Assembly: GCF_014645235.1 (NCBI RefSeq)
Contig: NZ_BMLM01000002.1
Span: 186,001 to 250,000, forward strand
DNA length: 64,000 bases
Direction of reading: 5' to 3'
From: Agrococcus terreus
Lineage (GTDB): Bacteria > Actinomycetota > Actinomycetes > Actinomycetales > Microbacteriaceae
Position numbers and translations under genes: made by a program. The notes under the pieces are model-generated. The model did no database searches. It saw only the letters and a program-made list of their open reading frames with translations, and had not been told where the DNA came from. This document shows, piece by piece, positions 8,055 to 17,144 of the stretch (position 1 is the first letter of the stretch; each line of letters begins with the position of its first letter).

Positions 8055-10349
8055 TCAGCCCTCGTCGTCGCGGTCGCGCGCGACGACGCCGAGCAGCGAC
8101 GGCGGGAGCAGCAGCACGAGCGCCCGCCGCCAGGGCGGCGCGGTGTCGAGCAGCGCCTCGCGCACGCCCTGCACGTCGCCGTCGTGCGCGCGCTCGCGCG
8201 GCCCGTCGTCGAAGGCCGCGCGCTCGGCGGCGAGCTTGACCCGCTCGGCGGCGGGCGTGAGCGGCTCTCCCGTGCGGCGCTCGATGGCCTCGGCCACGTC
8301 GCCGGCGGTGGCGGATGCGGGCAGCCGCACGCCGAGGTCGGCGAGCGTCGCGCGCAGCTCGTCCCAGGCGCCGGGCGGCCCGCGCCGCAGCCGCAGCGCC
8401 CGCAGCGCCGTGCGCAGCCCCCACGGCAGGAGCAGCAGCGCGATGACGCCGAGCCCCGCGAGCAGCGACAGCACCGCCTCGGGGTCGATCCGCACCCCCG
8501 GCCCGACACCCGGGCCGCCGCTCGCATCCGGGCTCGGGCCGACGGATGCGCTCGGCGTCGGCTCGGCGGGGTCGGATGCGTCGGGCGTCGGCGTGGGCGT
8601 CGGCGCCTCGCTCTCGTCGGGCGTCGGCGTCGGGGTGGCGCTCGGCGTCACCTCGGCGCCGTCGGGGCTGACGCTGCCCGTGCCCGCGCCGGGCGTCGTC
8701 TCGACGCGCACCCATCCGGCGCCGTCGACCCACGCCTCCGCCCACGCGTGCATCTCGTTGGTCGACACGGCCCAGCCGCCGGAGATCTCGTCGCCGGGCA
8801 GGAACCCCACGACGACGCGGGATGCGACGCCCGCGCCGCGCAGGAGCGCGGTCGTCGCGCTCGCGTAGTGCACGCAGTAGCCGCTGCGCGTCTCGAGGAA
8901 TCCCTCGAGCGCGCCCCAGCCGTCGCCGCCCGCGCCCGCGAAGCCGGGCAGGTCGAGCTGCTCGGAGTAGTTCCACAGCCCGTCGGTCATGAACCCGCGC
9001 ACGGCGAGCACCCGGTCGCGCGCATCCATGCCCTCGTCGACGAGCGCCGCGCCCCGCGCCGCGATGTCGCCGGCGGCGTCGGGCAGGCGCAGCTCGGCGC
9101 CGTGGTCCGTCGACCCCGTCCCCACCGGCAGCGCCTCGAGGTCGTCGAAGCGCGAGCCGCTCGCCTCGTACTCCAGCCCGGCGGTCTCGGTGCCGTCCTC
9201 GAGCCGGAGCGCGTCGTTCGCGGTGTCCCACGTAGCGCCCTCGGGCACCTGCGCGCCGGTCGCGCGGTCCGGCACCGGCAGGCTCTCGGCCCGCACGTCC
9301 GACATCCGGATCGTCATCTGCATGGGGGCGCCGGTCTCGGCGCCCTCGACGAGGATGTCGGGCAGCGCCGCCTCCGGCGGCACCGACACGAACCCCTCGT
9401 CGCCCGCGAGCGGCAGCGTCATGAGCCGCGTGGCGATCGGCTGGCCGTCGGTCGTCGAGTAGGTGAAGACCGGGCGGGCCTCGGGGCGCCGCAGCTCGTC
9501 GCCGAGGTCGATGTCGGTGCGCAGCACGGGCGTGACGGGGCGGAAGAGGTCGTCGACCGTGGGCAGGTCGAGCGCGATCTCGCGCGGGCTCGGCGCCACG
9601 AGCGGCAGGACGGATGCGGCGGCCGCCGCGGCGACGACGAGGGCGACGGCGCGGAGCGCGCCACGGCCGAGGTCGAGCCGCTCGTCGATGGCGGGCGCGG
9701 CGAGCACGAGCGCCGAGGCGATCGCGCCGGGCACGAGGTCCCACGTGGGCGCGTCGATGCGGAAGGCGAGCGGCAGCGCGGCCGGCGCGGCGGCGAAGAG
9801 GATCGCGACCGCCGGCACACGCAGCGCGTGGCCGAGCAGGTCGACGTGCAGCGCGAGCACGACCGCCGCGGCCACGACCGCGGCGAGCACCGGTCCCTCG
9901 GCCGGGATGGGCGTCTGCAGCGCCCAGGCGATGTCCTCGACGCCGTCGGCGAGGGTCGCCATGGCGAGCTCGAACGACGCAGGGGTCGGCACGACGCCGA
10001 GGACGGCCTCCTCGGCCCCAGCGGTCGCCAGCACGATCACGAGGCCCACGACGGCGGCTGCCACCGTGGCCGCGAAGGTCGGCAGCACCTGGCGGGCGAG
10101 CCAGGCGGCGAGGGCGACGCCGAGCGCCGCGAAGCCCGCCTGCGCGAGCCAGTCGGGCTCGATCACCGACCGCGTCGCCCACAGCCACGCGAGCGGCAGG
10201 AGCGCGAGCGCGATCGTCTCGACGGCGCCGGCGCGGTCGAGCCGGCGGCGGCGCTCGCGGCCCGCGGCGCGGCGGCCGGCGCGCTGCTCCGCGCGGGATG
10301 CGTCGGAGGCCGCGGGTGGGGCCGGTCGGGTCGGCGCGGGGGCGCTCAC
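8055..10349 (-). CDS. Membrane transglutaminase-like protein (TgpA-type, DUF3488 + transglutaminase core + DUF4129-like)
   Basis: 764 residues. An N-terminal membrane domain of about six helices (residues 45-255) precedes an extracytoplasmic region with a transglutaminase-like core. Cys492 (in SGYCVHYAS) and His534 (in NEMHAWAEAW) are the expected catalytic pair; the third position reads WVRVETTPG, with Glu550 where Asp is the textbook residue. A Pro/Thr-rich linker of PTPTP repeats leads to a last membrane helix (about 640-660) and a cytosolic tail. GTG 10349 overlaps the DUF58 stop (GTGA). MoxR, DUF58 and TgpA-type genes commonly co-occur; their joint job, likely in envelope protein or complex assembly, is not firmly known. 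Confidence 0.85.
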   Translation of the reverse strand: MSAPAPTRPAPPAASDASRAEQRAGRRAAGRERRRRLDRAGAVETIALALLPLAWLWATRSVIEPDWLAQAGFAALGVALAAWLARQVLPTFAATVAAAVVGLVIVLATAGAEEAVLGVVPTPASFELAMATLADGVEDIAWALQTPIPAEGPVLAAVVAAAVVLALHVDLLGHALRVPAVAILFAAAPAALPLAFRIDAPTWDLVPGAIASALVLAAPAIDERLDLGRGALRAVALVVAAAAAASVLPLVAPSPREIALDLPTVDDLFRPVTPVLRTDIDLGDELRRPEARPVFTYSTTDGQPIATRLMTLPLAGDEGFVSVPPEAALPDILVEGAETGAPMQMTIRMSDVRAESLPVPDRATGAQVPEGATWDTANDALRLEDGTETAGLEYEASGSRFDDLEALPVGTGSTDHGAELRLPDAAGDIAARGAALVDEGMDARDRVLAVRGFMTDGLWNYSEQLDLPGFAGAGGDGWGALEGFLETRSGYCVHYASATTALLRGAGVASRVVVGFLPGDEISGGWAVSTNEMHAWAEAWVDGAGWVRVETTPGAGTGSVSPDGAEVTPSATPTPTPDESEAPTPTPTPDASDPAEPTPSASVGPSPDASGGPGVGPGVRIDPEAVLSLLAGLGVIALLLLPWGLRTALRALRLRRGPPGAWDELRATLADLGVRLPASATAGDVAEAIERRTGEPLTPAAERVKLAAERAAFDDGPRERAHDGDVQGVREALLDTAPPWRRALVLLLPPSLLGVVARDRDDEG

Positions 10350-11464
10350 GCGAGCTCCAGCGAGGGTCCGGCGCGGTCGATCCAGCGGCGCACGCGCACG
10401 CGGGAGCCCGCGGCCACCGCGCGCCCGGTGCCGGGGCGCTCGGCCACGAGCCACAGGGTCGAGCCGGGCGGCAGCGTCCAGTGCTCGGGCGCCGACTCCT
10501 GCAGCGCCACGACGTGCGCGGGGAGCGCCCGGTCGCGGTCGCGCTCGTCCGGGGCGCGCGCCGGCAGCGCGGCGAGCGAGGCGAACGCGGCGAGCGCCTG
10601 CTCGCGGCGGCGCCAGTCGATCGGCCCGGGCGCGTGCACGCCGATGCTCTGCTCGCCCGTCTCGCGCACGAGGACGCCGTGGTCGCCGCCCGCGAGCGCC
10701 ATCGCGATCGAGCACGCGGCCCGCGCGAGCCGGTCCTCCGCCTCCTTGCCGAGGCCGCGCGCGGCCGCGGTGGCGACGAGCACGACGTGGTCGTCCACGG
10801 CCGGGTTCGACTCCTGGCGCACCATGAGCCGGCCGCGCTTCGCGCTCTGCCGCCAGTGCACGCGACGCTGCGGGTCGCCCGGCTGCCACTCCCGCACCAT
10901 CGCGTCGACGCTGTCGGCGGTGCGCGAGCGCGCCTCGCGGCCCGAGTCGCGGTCCGAGCGCAGCGCGCTCGGCTGCATCGGCACCGTCTCCGGGCCGACG
11001 ACGAGCGCCGCGCCCGGCTCGACGCGGCGGACGGTGCGCACGACGCGGAAGGGGTCGAGCGCGATCACCTCGACGGGCGCGAGCGGCCAGCGGCCGCGGT
11101 CGTGCGGGCCGAGCCGCACCTCCGCGCGCCCGTCGTCGTCGAGCTCGCCCTCGAGCAGCACGGAGCGGCCGCTGCCGGGTGCGTAGGTGGTCCAGCGGGC
11201 GCGCGCGTGGCGGCGGTCGCCGGCGATCGCGATCGCCGGGTCGTCGCCCTCCTCCACGACGCCGGGGAGCCGCAGCCGCACGCGGCCAGCCGGCTCGAGC
11301 GCCCACCAGGCGCCGAGCGCCACGACGCCCAGGCAGAGCGCCGCGGGCACGAGCAGCATCGCCTGCCGCTCCCAGTAGGCGGCGAGCACGAGCGCGAGGC
11401 CGGCGATGACGAGCGCCACCCCGCGGCCCGTGGGTCGCGCGCGCGGTCGCTCCCGGAGGGCCAT
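10346..11464 (-). CDS. DUF58 domain-containing protein
   Basis: 372 residues. Two N-terminal membrane helices (about 13-55) are followed by an Ig-like strand region. The DUF58 signature comes next: DSVDAMVREWQPGDPQRRVHWRQSAKRGRLMVRQE, of which the REW..GD....HW..SAK core is diagnostic. DUF58 proteins have a degenerate von Willebrand A fold and work with MoxR ATPases. Its start overlaps the moxR stop by one base (TGATG) and its stop overlaps the transglutaminase start, so the three proteins are made in a coupled way. Confidence 0.88.
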   Translation of the reverse strand: MALRERPRARPTGRGVALVIAGLALVLAAYWERQAMLLVPAALCLGVVALGAWWALEPAGRVRLRLPGVVEEGDDPAIAIAGDRRHARARWTTYAPGSGRSVLLEGELDDDGRAEVRLGPHDRGRWPLAPVEVIALDPFRVVRTVRRVEPGAALVVGPETVPMQPSALRSDRDSGREARSRTADSVDAMVREWQPGDPQRRVHWRQSAKRGRLMVRQESNPAVDDHVVLVATAAARGLGKEAEDRLARAACSIAMALAGGDHGVLVRETGEQSIGVHAPGPIDWRRREQALAAFASLAALPARAPDERDRDRALPAHVVALQESAPEHWTLPPGSTLWLVAERPGTGRAVAAGSRVRVRRWIDRAGPSLELA

Positions 11465-12438
11465 CAGCGCATGACGGGGGCGACGGTCTGCGCGAGGGCG
11501 TGCGCGACGATGCGCTGCGCGTCCTCGATCCGGGCCTGCGGGTCGTGGAGCACGAGGTGGTGCGGCAGGACGGCGGATGCGAGCGCCTTGACGTCGTCGG
11601 GCGAGAGCCAGTCGCGGCCCTCGAGGTGGGCGCGCGCCTTCGCGGCGCGCACGAGCTGGAGGGTCGCGCGCGGGCTCGCGCCAAGCCGCACCTCGGGGTG
11701 CTCGCGGGTGGCGCGCGAGATGCGCACCGCGTAGCGCTCGACGAGCTCGTGGGCCCGCACCGCGTGGGCGGCCTCGATCTCGGCGCGGAACGCGGCCTCG
11801 TCGGCGACGGGCCGCACCGCGTCGAGCGGCTGCGCGGTCTCGCGCGCCTGCACCATCGCGAGCTCGGCGTCGAGGTCGGGATAGCCGAGCTCGAGCCGCG
11901 CCATGAAGCGGTCGCGCTGCGCCTCGGGCAGCGCGAACGTGCCCTCCATGTCGACCGGGTTCTGGGTGGCGACGACGAGGAACGGCGACGGGAGGCGGTG
12001 GGTGATGCCGTCGACCGTCACCTGGCCCTCGGCCATGCACTCGAGCAGCGCCGCCTGCGTCTTGGGACTGGCGCGGTTGATCTCGTCGGCGATGACGATG
12101 TTGGCGAAGACGGGGCCGGGCTGGAACCGCAGCTCGCCGGTGGCCTGGTCGAGCATCGACAGGCCGGTGATGTCGCTCGGCAGCAGGTCGGGCGTGCACT
12201 GGATGCGGCGCACCGTGCCGCCGATCGCGGCGGCGAAGGCGCGCGCGAGCTGCGTCTTGCCGACGCCGGGGACGTCCTCGAGCAGCACGTGGCCCTCGGC
12301 GAGCAGGACGGTGAGCACGGTGCGGATCTCGGTGCGCTTGCCCGCGATGACGCTCGCGACGGCCTCCTCGATCCGGTCGCCGACGGCCGTCGCGCCGGGC
12401 GCGGCGGTCACGAGCCCCGTCTGTCCCTCAAGCGCCAT
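11464..12438 (-). CDS. MoxR family AAA+ ATPase
   Basis: 324-residue AAA+ ATPase of the MoxR/RavA clade. Walker A is DVPGVGKT at residues 55-62, Walker B VIADEIN at 115-121; the MoxR hallmarks TPDLLPSDITG and ATQNPVDMEGTFALPEAQRDRF are complete. These ATPases act as chaperones for maturing complexes with VWA-type partners such as the adjacent DUF58 protein. ATG 12438 has AGGAGG upstream and overlaps the 3' end of fbiB by 11 bases. Confidence 0.92.
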   Translation of the reverse strand: MALEGQTGLVTAAPGATAVGDRIEEAVASVIAGKRTEIRTVLTVLLAEGHVLLEDVPGVGKTQLARAFAAAIGGTVRRIQCTPDLLPSDITGLSMLDQATGELRFQPGPVFANIVIADEINRASPKTQAALLECMAEGQVTVDGITHRLPSPFLVVATQNPVDMEGTFALPEAQRDRFMARLELGYPDLDAELAMVQARETAQPLDAVRPVADEAAFRAEIEAAHAVRAHELVERYAVRISRATREHPEVRLGASPRATLQLVRAAKARAHLEGRDWLSPDDVKALASAVLPHHLVLHDPQARIEDAQRIVAHALAQTVAPVMR

Positions 12439-13219
12439 CGCGTCCTCCTGCCTCGGCGAGCCCCTCGATCCTGCCCGCGATGCGGCCGGCCTGGTAGGCC
12501 TCGTCGCTGCCGAGCCGGAACATGTCGTCCCCCGAGCGTCGCACGAGCCGGCTGGCACCCGGCTCCGTGAGATCCCCGACGTGGCGGCCGAGGCCGCGCA
12601 CGAGCACCGCGGGCACGCCGTCGGCCTTGCCCGCGACGAGGTCGGCGGCGCCGGCGATCTCGTCGGCGACCGCGGGCGCGGTGACGAGCAGCGGGCGGCC
12701 GCCCGCGTCGAGCGTGCCGCCGAGCGGCTCGAGCACCCGGATGCCCGCGGCGCCGATCGCGACGTCGGTCTGGCCGTTGCGCCAGGCGCGGCCGAGCGTG
12801 TCGGAGACGACCACGCCGATCCGCGCGCCGAAGCGCTCCCGCAGGTGCGTCGCGATCGCGAGCGCCGAGGCGTCGGAGTCGAGCGGCAGGAGCAGGATCG
12901 TGCCCTCGTCGGTGTTCGAGGCGTCGACCCCCGCGGCCGCGAGCACGAGGCCCGTGCGGTGCTCGACGATGCGGGTGATGCCGCCCGGGTGCGCCCGGCT
13001 CGCGACGAGCCGCACCGACTCGTCGGTGATCGCCTGCTCGCGCTCCTCGGCGGGTCGCACGCGTCCCTCCGCCTTCGACACGACCTTGCTCGTGACGACG
13101 ACGATGTCGCCGTCGGCGGGCTCGTGCGGCGCGAGCGCGTCGGCGAGGATGCTCGCGAGGTCGTCGCCGGGGCGGATCTCGCCGATCCCCCGCACGGCGA
13201 CGAGCGCGAGGTCGGTCAT
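12428..13219 (-). CDS. fbiB: Coenzyme F420-0:L-glutamate ligase (CofE / FbiB N-terminal type)
   Basis: 263-residue single-domain CofE. It adds the gamma-linked glutamate tail to F420-0 using GTP. Visible motifs include [17 protein letters not shown] (residues 37-53), the nucleotide/metal region [32 protein letters not shown] and [22 protein letters not shown]. It ends at the CofE boundary: the C-terminal FMN-binding nitroreductase domain fused to CofE in mycobacterial FbiB, which reduces dehydro-F420-0, is absent. It overlaps coaD by four bases and moxR by eleven. The mRNA therefore links coenzyme A, F420 and MoxR functions. Confidence 0.92.
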   Translation of the reverse strand: MTDLALVAVRGIGEIRPGDDLASILADALAPHEPADGDIVVVTSKVVSKAEGRVRPAEEREQAITDESVRLVASRAHPGGITRIVEHRTGLVLAAAGVDASNTDEGTILLLPLDSDASALAIATHLRERFGARIGVVVSDTLGRAWRNGQTDVAIGAAGIRVLEPLGGTLDAGGRPLLVTAPAVADEIAGAADLVAGKADGVPAVLVRGLGRHVGDLTEPGASRLVRRSGDDMFRLGSDEAYQAGRIAGRIEGLAEAGGRDGA

Positions 13220-13701
13220 CGCTGCTGCAGGAAGGTGGCGACCGCGCGCGGCACGTAGGGGCTGATGTCGCCGCCGAGCTCGGACACCTGGCGCACGAGG
13301 CTCGACGAGACGTGCGCGTTCTCGGGGTCAGGGAGCATGAAGATGGTCTCGACGCCCGCGAGGTTGCGGTTCACGATCGACATGGGCGTCTCGTACTGCA
13401 GGTCGGTGCTGGAGCGGATGCCCTTCACGAGCACCTCGGCGCCCACCTGCTGGCAGTAGTCGACGAGCAGGCCCATCGACCAGTTGGCGATGCGGATGGT
13501 CGCGCCGTCGATGCGCGCCTCCTCGATCGAGCGCTCGATGAGCGCCTCGCGCTCGGGCACCGGCAGGAACGCGTGCTTGTCGGGGTTGTGCGTGACCACG
13601 ACGTGCACCTCGTCGAAGATGCGGGCCGCCCGCTGGATGACGTCCAGGTGCCCCAGGGTGACGGGGTCGAACGAACCGGGCACGACGGCGATGCGGGGCA
13701 T
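13216..13701 (-). CDS. coaD: Pantetheine-phosphate adenylyltransferase
   Basis: 161-residue CoaD, the usual size. It adenylylates 4'-phosphopantetheine to dephospho-CoA. The N-terminal [12 protein letters not shown] holds the TxGH nucleotidyl-transfer motif at residues 15-18, [13 protein letters not shown] binds phosphopantetheine, and HVSSSLVRQ corresponds to the ISSTxxR loop. ATG 13701 lies six bases after a TAGGCT -10 element, so the operon mRNA should be leaderless. First gene of the coaD-fbiB-moxR-DUF58-transglutaminase operon. Confidence 0.95.
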   Translation of the reverse strand: MPRIAVVPGSFDPVTLGHLDVIQRAARIFDEVHVVVTHNPDKHAFLPVPEREALIERSIEEARIDGATIRIANWSMGLLVDYCQQVGAEVLVKGIRSSTDLQYETPMSIVNRNLAGVETIFMLPDPENAHVSSSLVRQVSELGGDISPYVPRAVATFLQQR

Positions 13702-13707
13702 GGAGCC

Positions 13708-13713
13708 AGCCTA
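13708..13713 (-). promoter_or_regulatory. Putative -10 element of the leaderless coaD operon
   Basis: TAGGCT on the minus strand, exactly six bases before ATG 13701. Confidence 0.55.
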
Positions 13714-13755
13714 TCGGCCCGCACCAGGGGGCAGCCTCGCGGCGCCCGCTGGCGG

Positions 13756-15942
13756 TCAGGCGGTGACGAGCGCGGCGCGGGCGTCCGGGTCGAGCCGGTC
13801 GTGCACCGCGAGCCGGAGGACCGGGTGGCGCTCGAGGGTCGGGTCGTCGTCGAGCAGCGCGCGGGCCGCGACGCGCGCCGCCTCGATCGCCGTGCCGTCG
13901 CGCGCGACGCGCAGCACCCGCAGGCCGCTCCGCCCGCCCGACTGCGCCGAGCCGAGCACGTCGCCCTCGCCGCGCTGCTCGAGGTCGACCTCCGCGAGCG
14001 CGAAGCCGTCGAGCGTCGAGGCCACCGCATCGAGCCGCTCGCGGGCGGGCGAGTGGGGATCGGCGTCGGTGACGAGCATGCAGAGGCCCGGATGCTCGCC
14101 CCGGCCCACGCGGCCGCGCAGCTGGTGCAGCTGGGAGACGCCGAAGCGGTCGGCCGACAGGACGACCATCATCGTCGCGTTCGGCACGTCGACGCCCACC
14201 TCGATGACGGTCGTGGCGACCACGACGTCGACCTCGCGGGCGGCGACGGCGCGCATCACCGCGTCCTTCTCGTCGGTCGGCATCGCGCCGGTGAGGGCGG
14301 CGATGCGGCGGCCCGCGAGCGCCGGCACGTGCGCGAGCCGGCGCACGGTGGTCTCGACGTCGTCGACCGGCGGGCGGGGCGAGCCGTCGTCGTCCTCCGT
14401 CTCGACGCCCTCGAGCTCGCCGGGCGAGATCGCGGGGCACACGACGAACGCCTGGCGGCCCGCCTCGAGCTCTTCACCCATCCGCTCCCACACGCGCAGG
14501 AACAGCTGGCGGTCCTGCTGCCGGTCGACGACGAACGAGCGGATGGGGCTGCGGCCGGCGGGGAGGGTGCGGATCGTGGAGACGTCGAGGTCGCCGAAGG
14601 CCGTCATGGCGATGGTGCGCGGGATGGGCGTGGCGGTGAGCACGAGCGTGTGCGGGTGGACGCCCTTCGCGCGGAGCGCCTCGCGCTGCGCGACGCCGAA
14701 GCGGTGCTGCTCGTCGACGACGACGAGCGCGAGCTCGGCGAAGGTCGTGCGCTCCGACAGCAGGGCGTGCGTGCCCACGACGATGCGCGCCTCGCCCGCG
14801 GCGATGCGCAGCAGCGCCCGCTTGCGCTCGGCGGCCGGCATCTGGCCGGTGAGCAGCGTCGGCCGCAGCTCGGCGGCGAGCTCGGGCCCGAGCGCTCGGG
14901 TGATGGAGCGCAGGTGCTGCACCGCGAGCACCTCGGTGGGCGCGAGCAGCGCCGACTGCCCGCCGGTCTCGGCGACCGCGAGCATCGCGCGCGTCGCGAC
15001 GACCGTCTTGCCGGATCCCACCTCGCCCTGCACGAGCCGGTGCATGGCGGTGCCGGAGGCGAGGTCGGCGAGGATCTCGTCGCCCGTGGCGCGCTGGTCG
15101 TCGGTGAGCGGCCACGGCAGCGCGGCGTCGAAGCGCTCGAGCAGCGCGCCGGGCTCGCGCGGCTGCGTGGGCAGGGTGTCGAACCAGTCGCGGGTGGCGA
15201 GCAGGTACGTCTGCAGCAGGAACGCCTCGTGCCAGGCGAGCGCGTGCCGCGCCCGGTACGCCTCCTGCTCCTCAGTGGGGCGGTGCGCGGCGCGCAGCGC
15301 GTCGGCGAGCGGCAGCACGCCGTGCTCGCGCCGCACCGCCTCGGGCACGGCGTCGGCGACCTCGCCGAGCGCGTCGAGCGCGAGCCCGATGGCGGCCTGC
15401 AGCTGCTTCGTCGAGACGGCGGAGGTGGCGGGGTAGATGGGGATGGGCGTCGCGGCCCACTGCTCGGCGTCGACGCCGCCCTCGGCCTCGTCGAAGGGCT
15501 CGTAGAGCGGATGCGCGAGCTGCCGGCGGTCGCGGTAGACGCCGACCGTGCCCGAGAACAGCGCCGTCACGCCCTTGTGGAGGGTGTCGGTGACCCACGC
15601 CTGGCTGAAGAAGGCGAGGTCGATCGTGTCGTCGCCGTCGGTGATCGTGACGGTCGTGAGCGTCTTCGGGCGGCCGCGGCCGTCGCGGCCGGCGAGCTGG
15701 CGCGTCTCGACCCGCTGCACCTCCGCGACCACCGTCACGTGCTCGCCCGGCACGAGGCTCGCGAGCGGCGTGAGCTCGCCGCGCTTCGCGTAGCGGCGGG
15801 GCAGGTGCCAGAGGAGGTCGCCGACGGTCCGCATGCCGAAGGCCTTCTCGAGCTTCGTCGCCTGCGCCTTCTTCAGGATGCGCTCGAGCGGCCGCGCGAG
15901 GCCGTCGGGCAGCGCGGCGCCGCTCGTCGCTCCTGTCGCCAC
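13756..15942 (-). CDS. recG: ATP-dependent DNA helicase RecG
   Basis: 728-residue RecG, the branched-DNA translocase that regresses stalled forks and processes recombination intermediates. An N-terminal wedge/OB domain (about 60-160) precedes the SF2 core. Walker A is GEVGSGKT at 306-313, the DExH box reads DEQH at 410-413, and TATPIPRT (motif III) and QLRGRVGRG (motif VI) follow. GTG 15942 follows a TAGCCT -10 element by six bases, supporting it over downstream starts. It is divergent from rsmD, as recG and rsmD often are neighbours in actinobacteria. Confidence 0.95.
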   Translation of the reverse strand: MATGATSGAALPDGLARPLERILKKAQATKLEKAFGMRTVGDLLWHLPRRYAKRGELTPLASLVPGEHVTVVAEVQRVETRQLAGRDGRGRPKTLTTVTITDGDDTIDLAFFSQAWVTDTLHKGVTALFSGTVGVYRDRRQLAHPLYEPFDEAEGGVDAEQWAATPIPIYPATSAVSTKQLQAAIGLALDALGEVADAVPEAVRREHGVLPLADALRAAHRPTEEQEAYRARHALAWHEAFLLQTYLLATRDWFDTLPTQPREPGALLERFDAALPWPLTDDQRATGDEILADLASGTAMHRLVQGEVGSGKTVVATRAMLAVAETGGQSALLAPTEVLAVQHLRSITRALGPELAAELRPTLLTGQMPAAERKRALLRIAAGEARIVVGTHALLSERTTFAELALVVVDEQHRFGVAQREALRAKGVHPHTLVLTATPIPRTIAMTAFGDLDVSTIRTLPAGRSPIRSFVVDRQQDRQLFLRVWERMGEELEAGRQAFVVCPAISPGELEGVETEDDDGSPRPPVDDVETTVRRLAHVPALAGRRIAALTGAMPTDEKDAVMRAVAAREVDVVVATTVIEVGVDVPNATMMVVLSADRFGVSQLHQLRGRVGRGEHPGLCMLVTDADPHSPARERLDAVASTLDGFALAEVDLEQRGEGDVLGSAQSGGRSGLRVLRVARDGTAIEAARVAARALLDDDPTLERHPVLRLAVHDRLDPDARAALVTA

Positions 15943-15948
15943 GCCCCC

Positions 15949-15954
15949 AGGCTA
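15949..15954 (-). promoter_or_regulatory. Putative -10 element of leaderless recG
   Basis: TAGCCT on the minus strand, six bases before GTG 15942. Confidence 0.5.
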
Positions 15955-16011
15955 GGCGAGGCGGCTGACGCGCGCCGCCGCCGCCGCGGCGGGCGGGGAC
16001 GGCGCGGATGC

Positions 16012-16017
16012 CAGGAT
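16012..16017 (+). promoter_or_regulatory. Putative -10 element of leaderless rsmD
   Basis: CAGGAT, six bases before ATG 16024. Confidence 0.45.
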
Positions 16018-16023
16018 GAGGGC

Positions 16024-16647
16024 ATGACGCGCATCATCGGCGGCCTCGCCGGCGGCCTCCGCCTGCACGTGCCGCTCCGCGGCACCCGCCCGACCTCCGA
16101 GCGCGTGCGCGAGGCGCTCTTCGGCGCGCTCGACGCCCGCAGCCTCTGCGACGGGGCGCGCGTGCTCGACCTGTACGCCGGATCCGGGGCCCTCGGCCTC
16201 GAGGCGGCGAGCCGCGGCGCCGAGACCGTCGTGCTCGTCGAGCGCGACCGGGCGGCCGCGAAGGTCGCCGAGCGGAACGCCGAGGCGGTCGCGAAGGCGG
16301 GCGCCGCGCGGGCGCTCGTCGAGCAGGTCGGCGTCGCCCAGTACCTGCAGCGCACGGGCCGCCGCTTCGACCTCGTCTTCCTCGACCCGCCCTACGACCT
16401 GCCCGACGCCGAGCTCGAGGCCGCGCTCGCCGAGCTCGCGCCCGCGCTCGAGCATCCCGCGACCGTCGTGCTCGAGCGGTCCCGCCGCTCCGCGCCCGTC
16501 GCGCTGCCGGGCGACCTCGAGCTCGAGCGCTCGCGCGACTACGGCGACACGACGCTGCTCTACCTCGGCACGCGCGGCACGCTCGCCGACGCCTCGGCGC
16601 CGGAGCCCGACGCGGAGGCGGCGCCCGAGGCGGAGGCGGCGCCGTGA
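16024..16647 (+). CDS. rsmD: 16S rRNA (guanine(966)-N(2))-methyltransferase RsmD
   Basis: 207-residue SAM-dependent methyltransferase. It begins MTRIIGGLAGGLRL, then RPTSERVREALF (typical of RsmD). The SAM motif I is VLDLYAGSGALGLEAASRGA at about 45-64 and motif IV is FLDPPYD near residue 120, the DPPY catalytic site for guanine N2. A 20-residue Ala/Glu/Pro tail ends the protein. GTGA overlap couples it to the acetyltransferase gene. Confidence 0.93.
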   Translation: MTRIIGGLAGGLRLHVPLRGTRPTSERVREALFGALDARSLCDGARVLDLYAGSGALGLEAASRGAETVVLVERDRAAAKVAERNAEAVAKAGAARALVEQVGVAQYLQRTGRRFDLVFLDPPYDLPDAELEAALAELAPALEHPATVVLERSRRSAPVALPGDLELERSRDYGDTTLLYLGTRGTLADASAPEPDAEAAPEAEAAP

Positions 16648-17144
16648 CCGACGTGCGCGCGGCCCGCCCGGCGCCCGACGTGCGCATCGGGCACGCCGAC
16701 TTCGCCGATCCCGCCCTCCTCGCCTTCCTGCAGGCGCACCTCGACGACATGGCGCCCACCGCGCCGCCCGAGAGCCAGCACGCGCTCGACGCGACCGAGC
16801 TGCAGCGCCCGGGCGTGCGGCTGTGGGTCGCGCGCGCCGAGGGAGCGATCGTCGGCACGGTCGCGCTCGCGGCGCTGGCGCCCGGCCACGAGGAGCTGAA
16901 GAGCATGCGCACCGACCCTGCGCTGCGCGGCGCGGGCGTCGGCGGCCGGATGCTGCGGCACGCGCTCGACGACGCGGCGGCGCGCGGCGTCGGCCGCGTC
17001 TCGCTCGAGACCGGCGCGCAGGACTTCTTCGCACCGGCGCGGGCGCTCTACGCGAAGCACGGCTTCGTCGCGTGCCCGCCGTTCGGCGACTACTGGGACG
17101 ACCCGAGCAGCGCCTTCATGACGCTCGACCTCGCGGCCCGCTAG
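16644..17144 (+). CDS. GNAT family N-acetyltransferase
   Basis: 166-residue GNAT. The acetyl-CoA motif A reads MRTDPALRGAGVGGRMLRHAL (R-x-x-G-x-G), preceded by the ELKSM strand and followed by VSLETGAQDFFAPARALYAKHGFV, the classic motif B. It resembles the small-molecule/peptide acetyltransferases with a DDMAPTAPPES N-terminal loop. Substrate unknown. Start GTG 16644 overlaps the rsmD stop. It converges on thiL with a 4-base overlap of the stop codons. Confidence 0.85.
   Translation: MTDVRAARPAPDVRIGHADFADPALLAFLQAHLDDMAPTAPPESQHALDATELQRPGVRLWVARAEGAIVGTVALAALAPGHEELKSMRTDPALRGAGVGGRMLRHALDDAAARGVGRVSLETGAQDFFAPARALYAKHGFVACPPFGDYWDDPSSAFMTLDLAAR

Noticed and set aside
9614-11734. 700-codon plus-strand frame opposite DUF58 and moxR
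   Set aside because: Composition is Arg/Ala-rich antisense translation with no motif; the minus-strand genes have complete motifs and overlapping start/stop signals.
13312-16647. A 1,100-codon open frame on the plus strand opposite recG
   Set aside because: It is an antisense frame kept open by high G+C; only its last 207 codons (rsmD) have family motifs.
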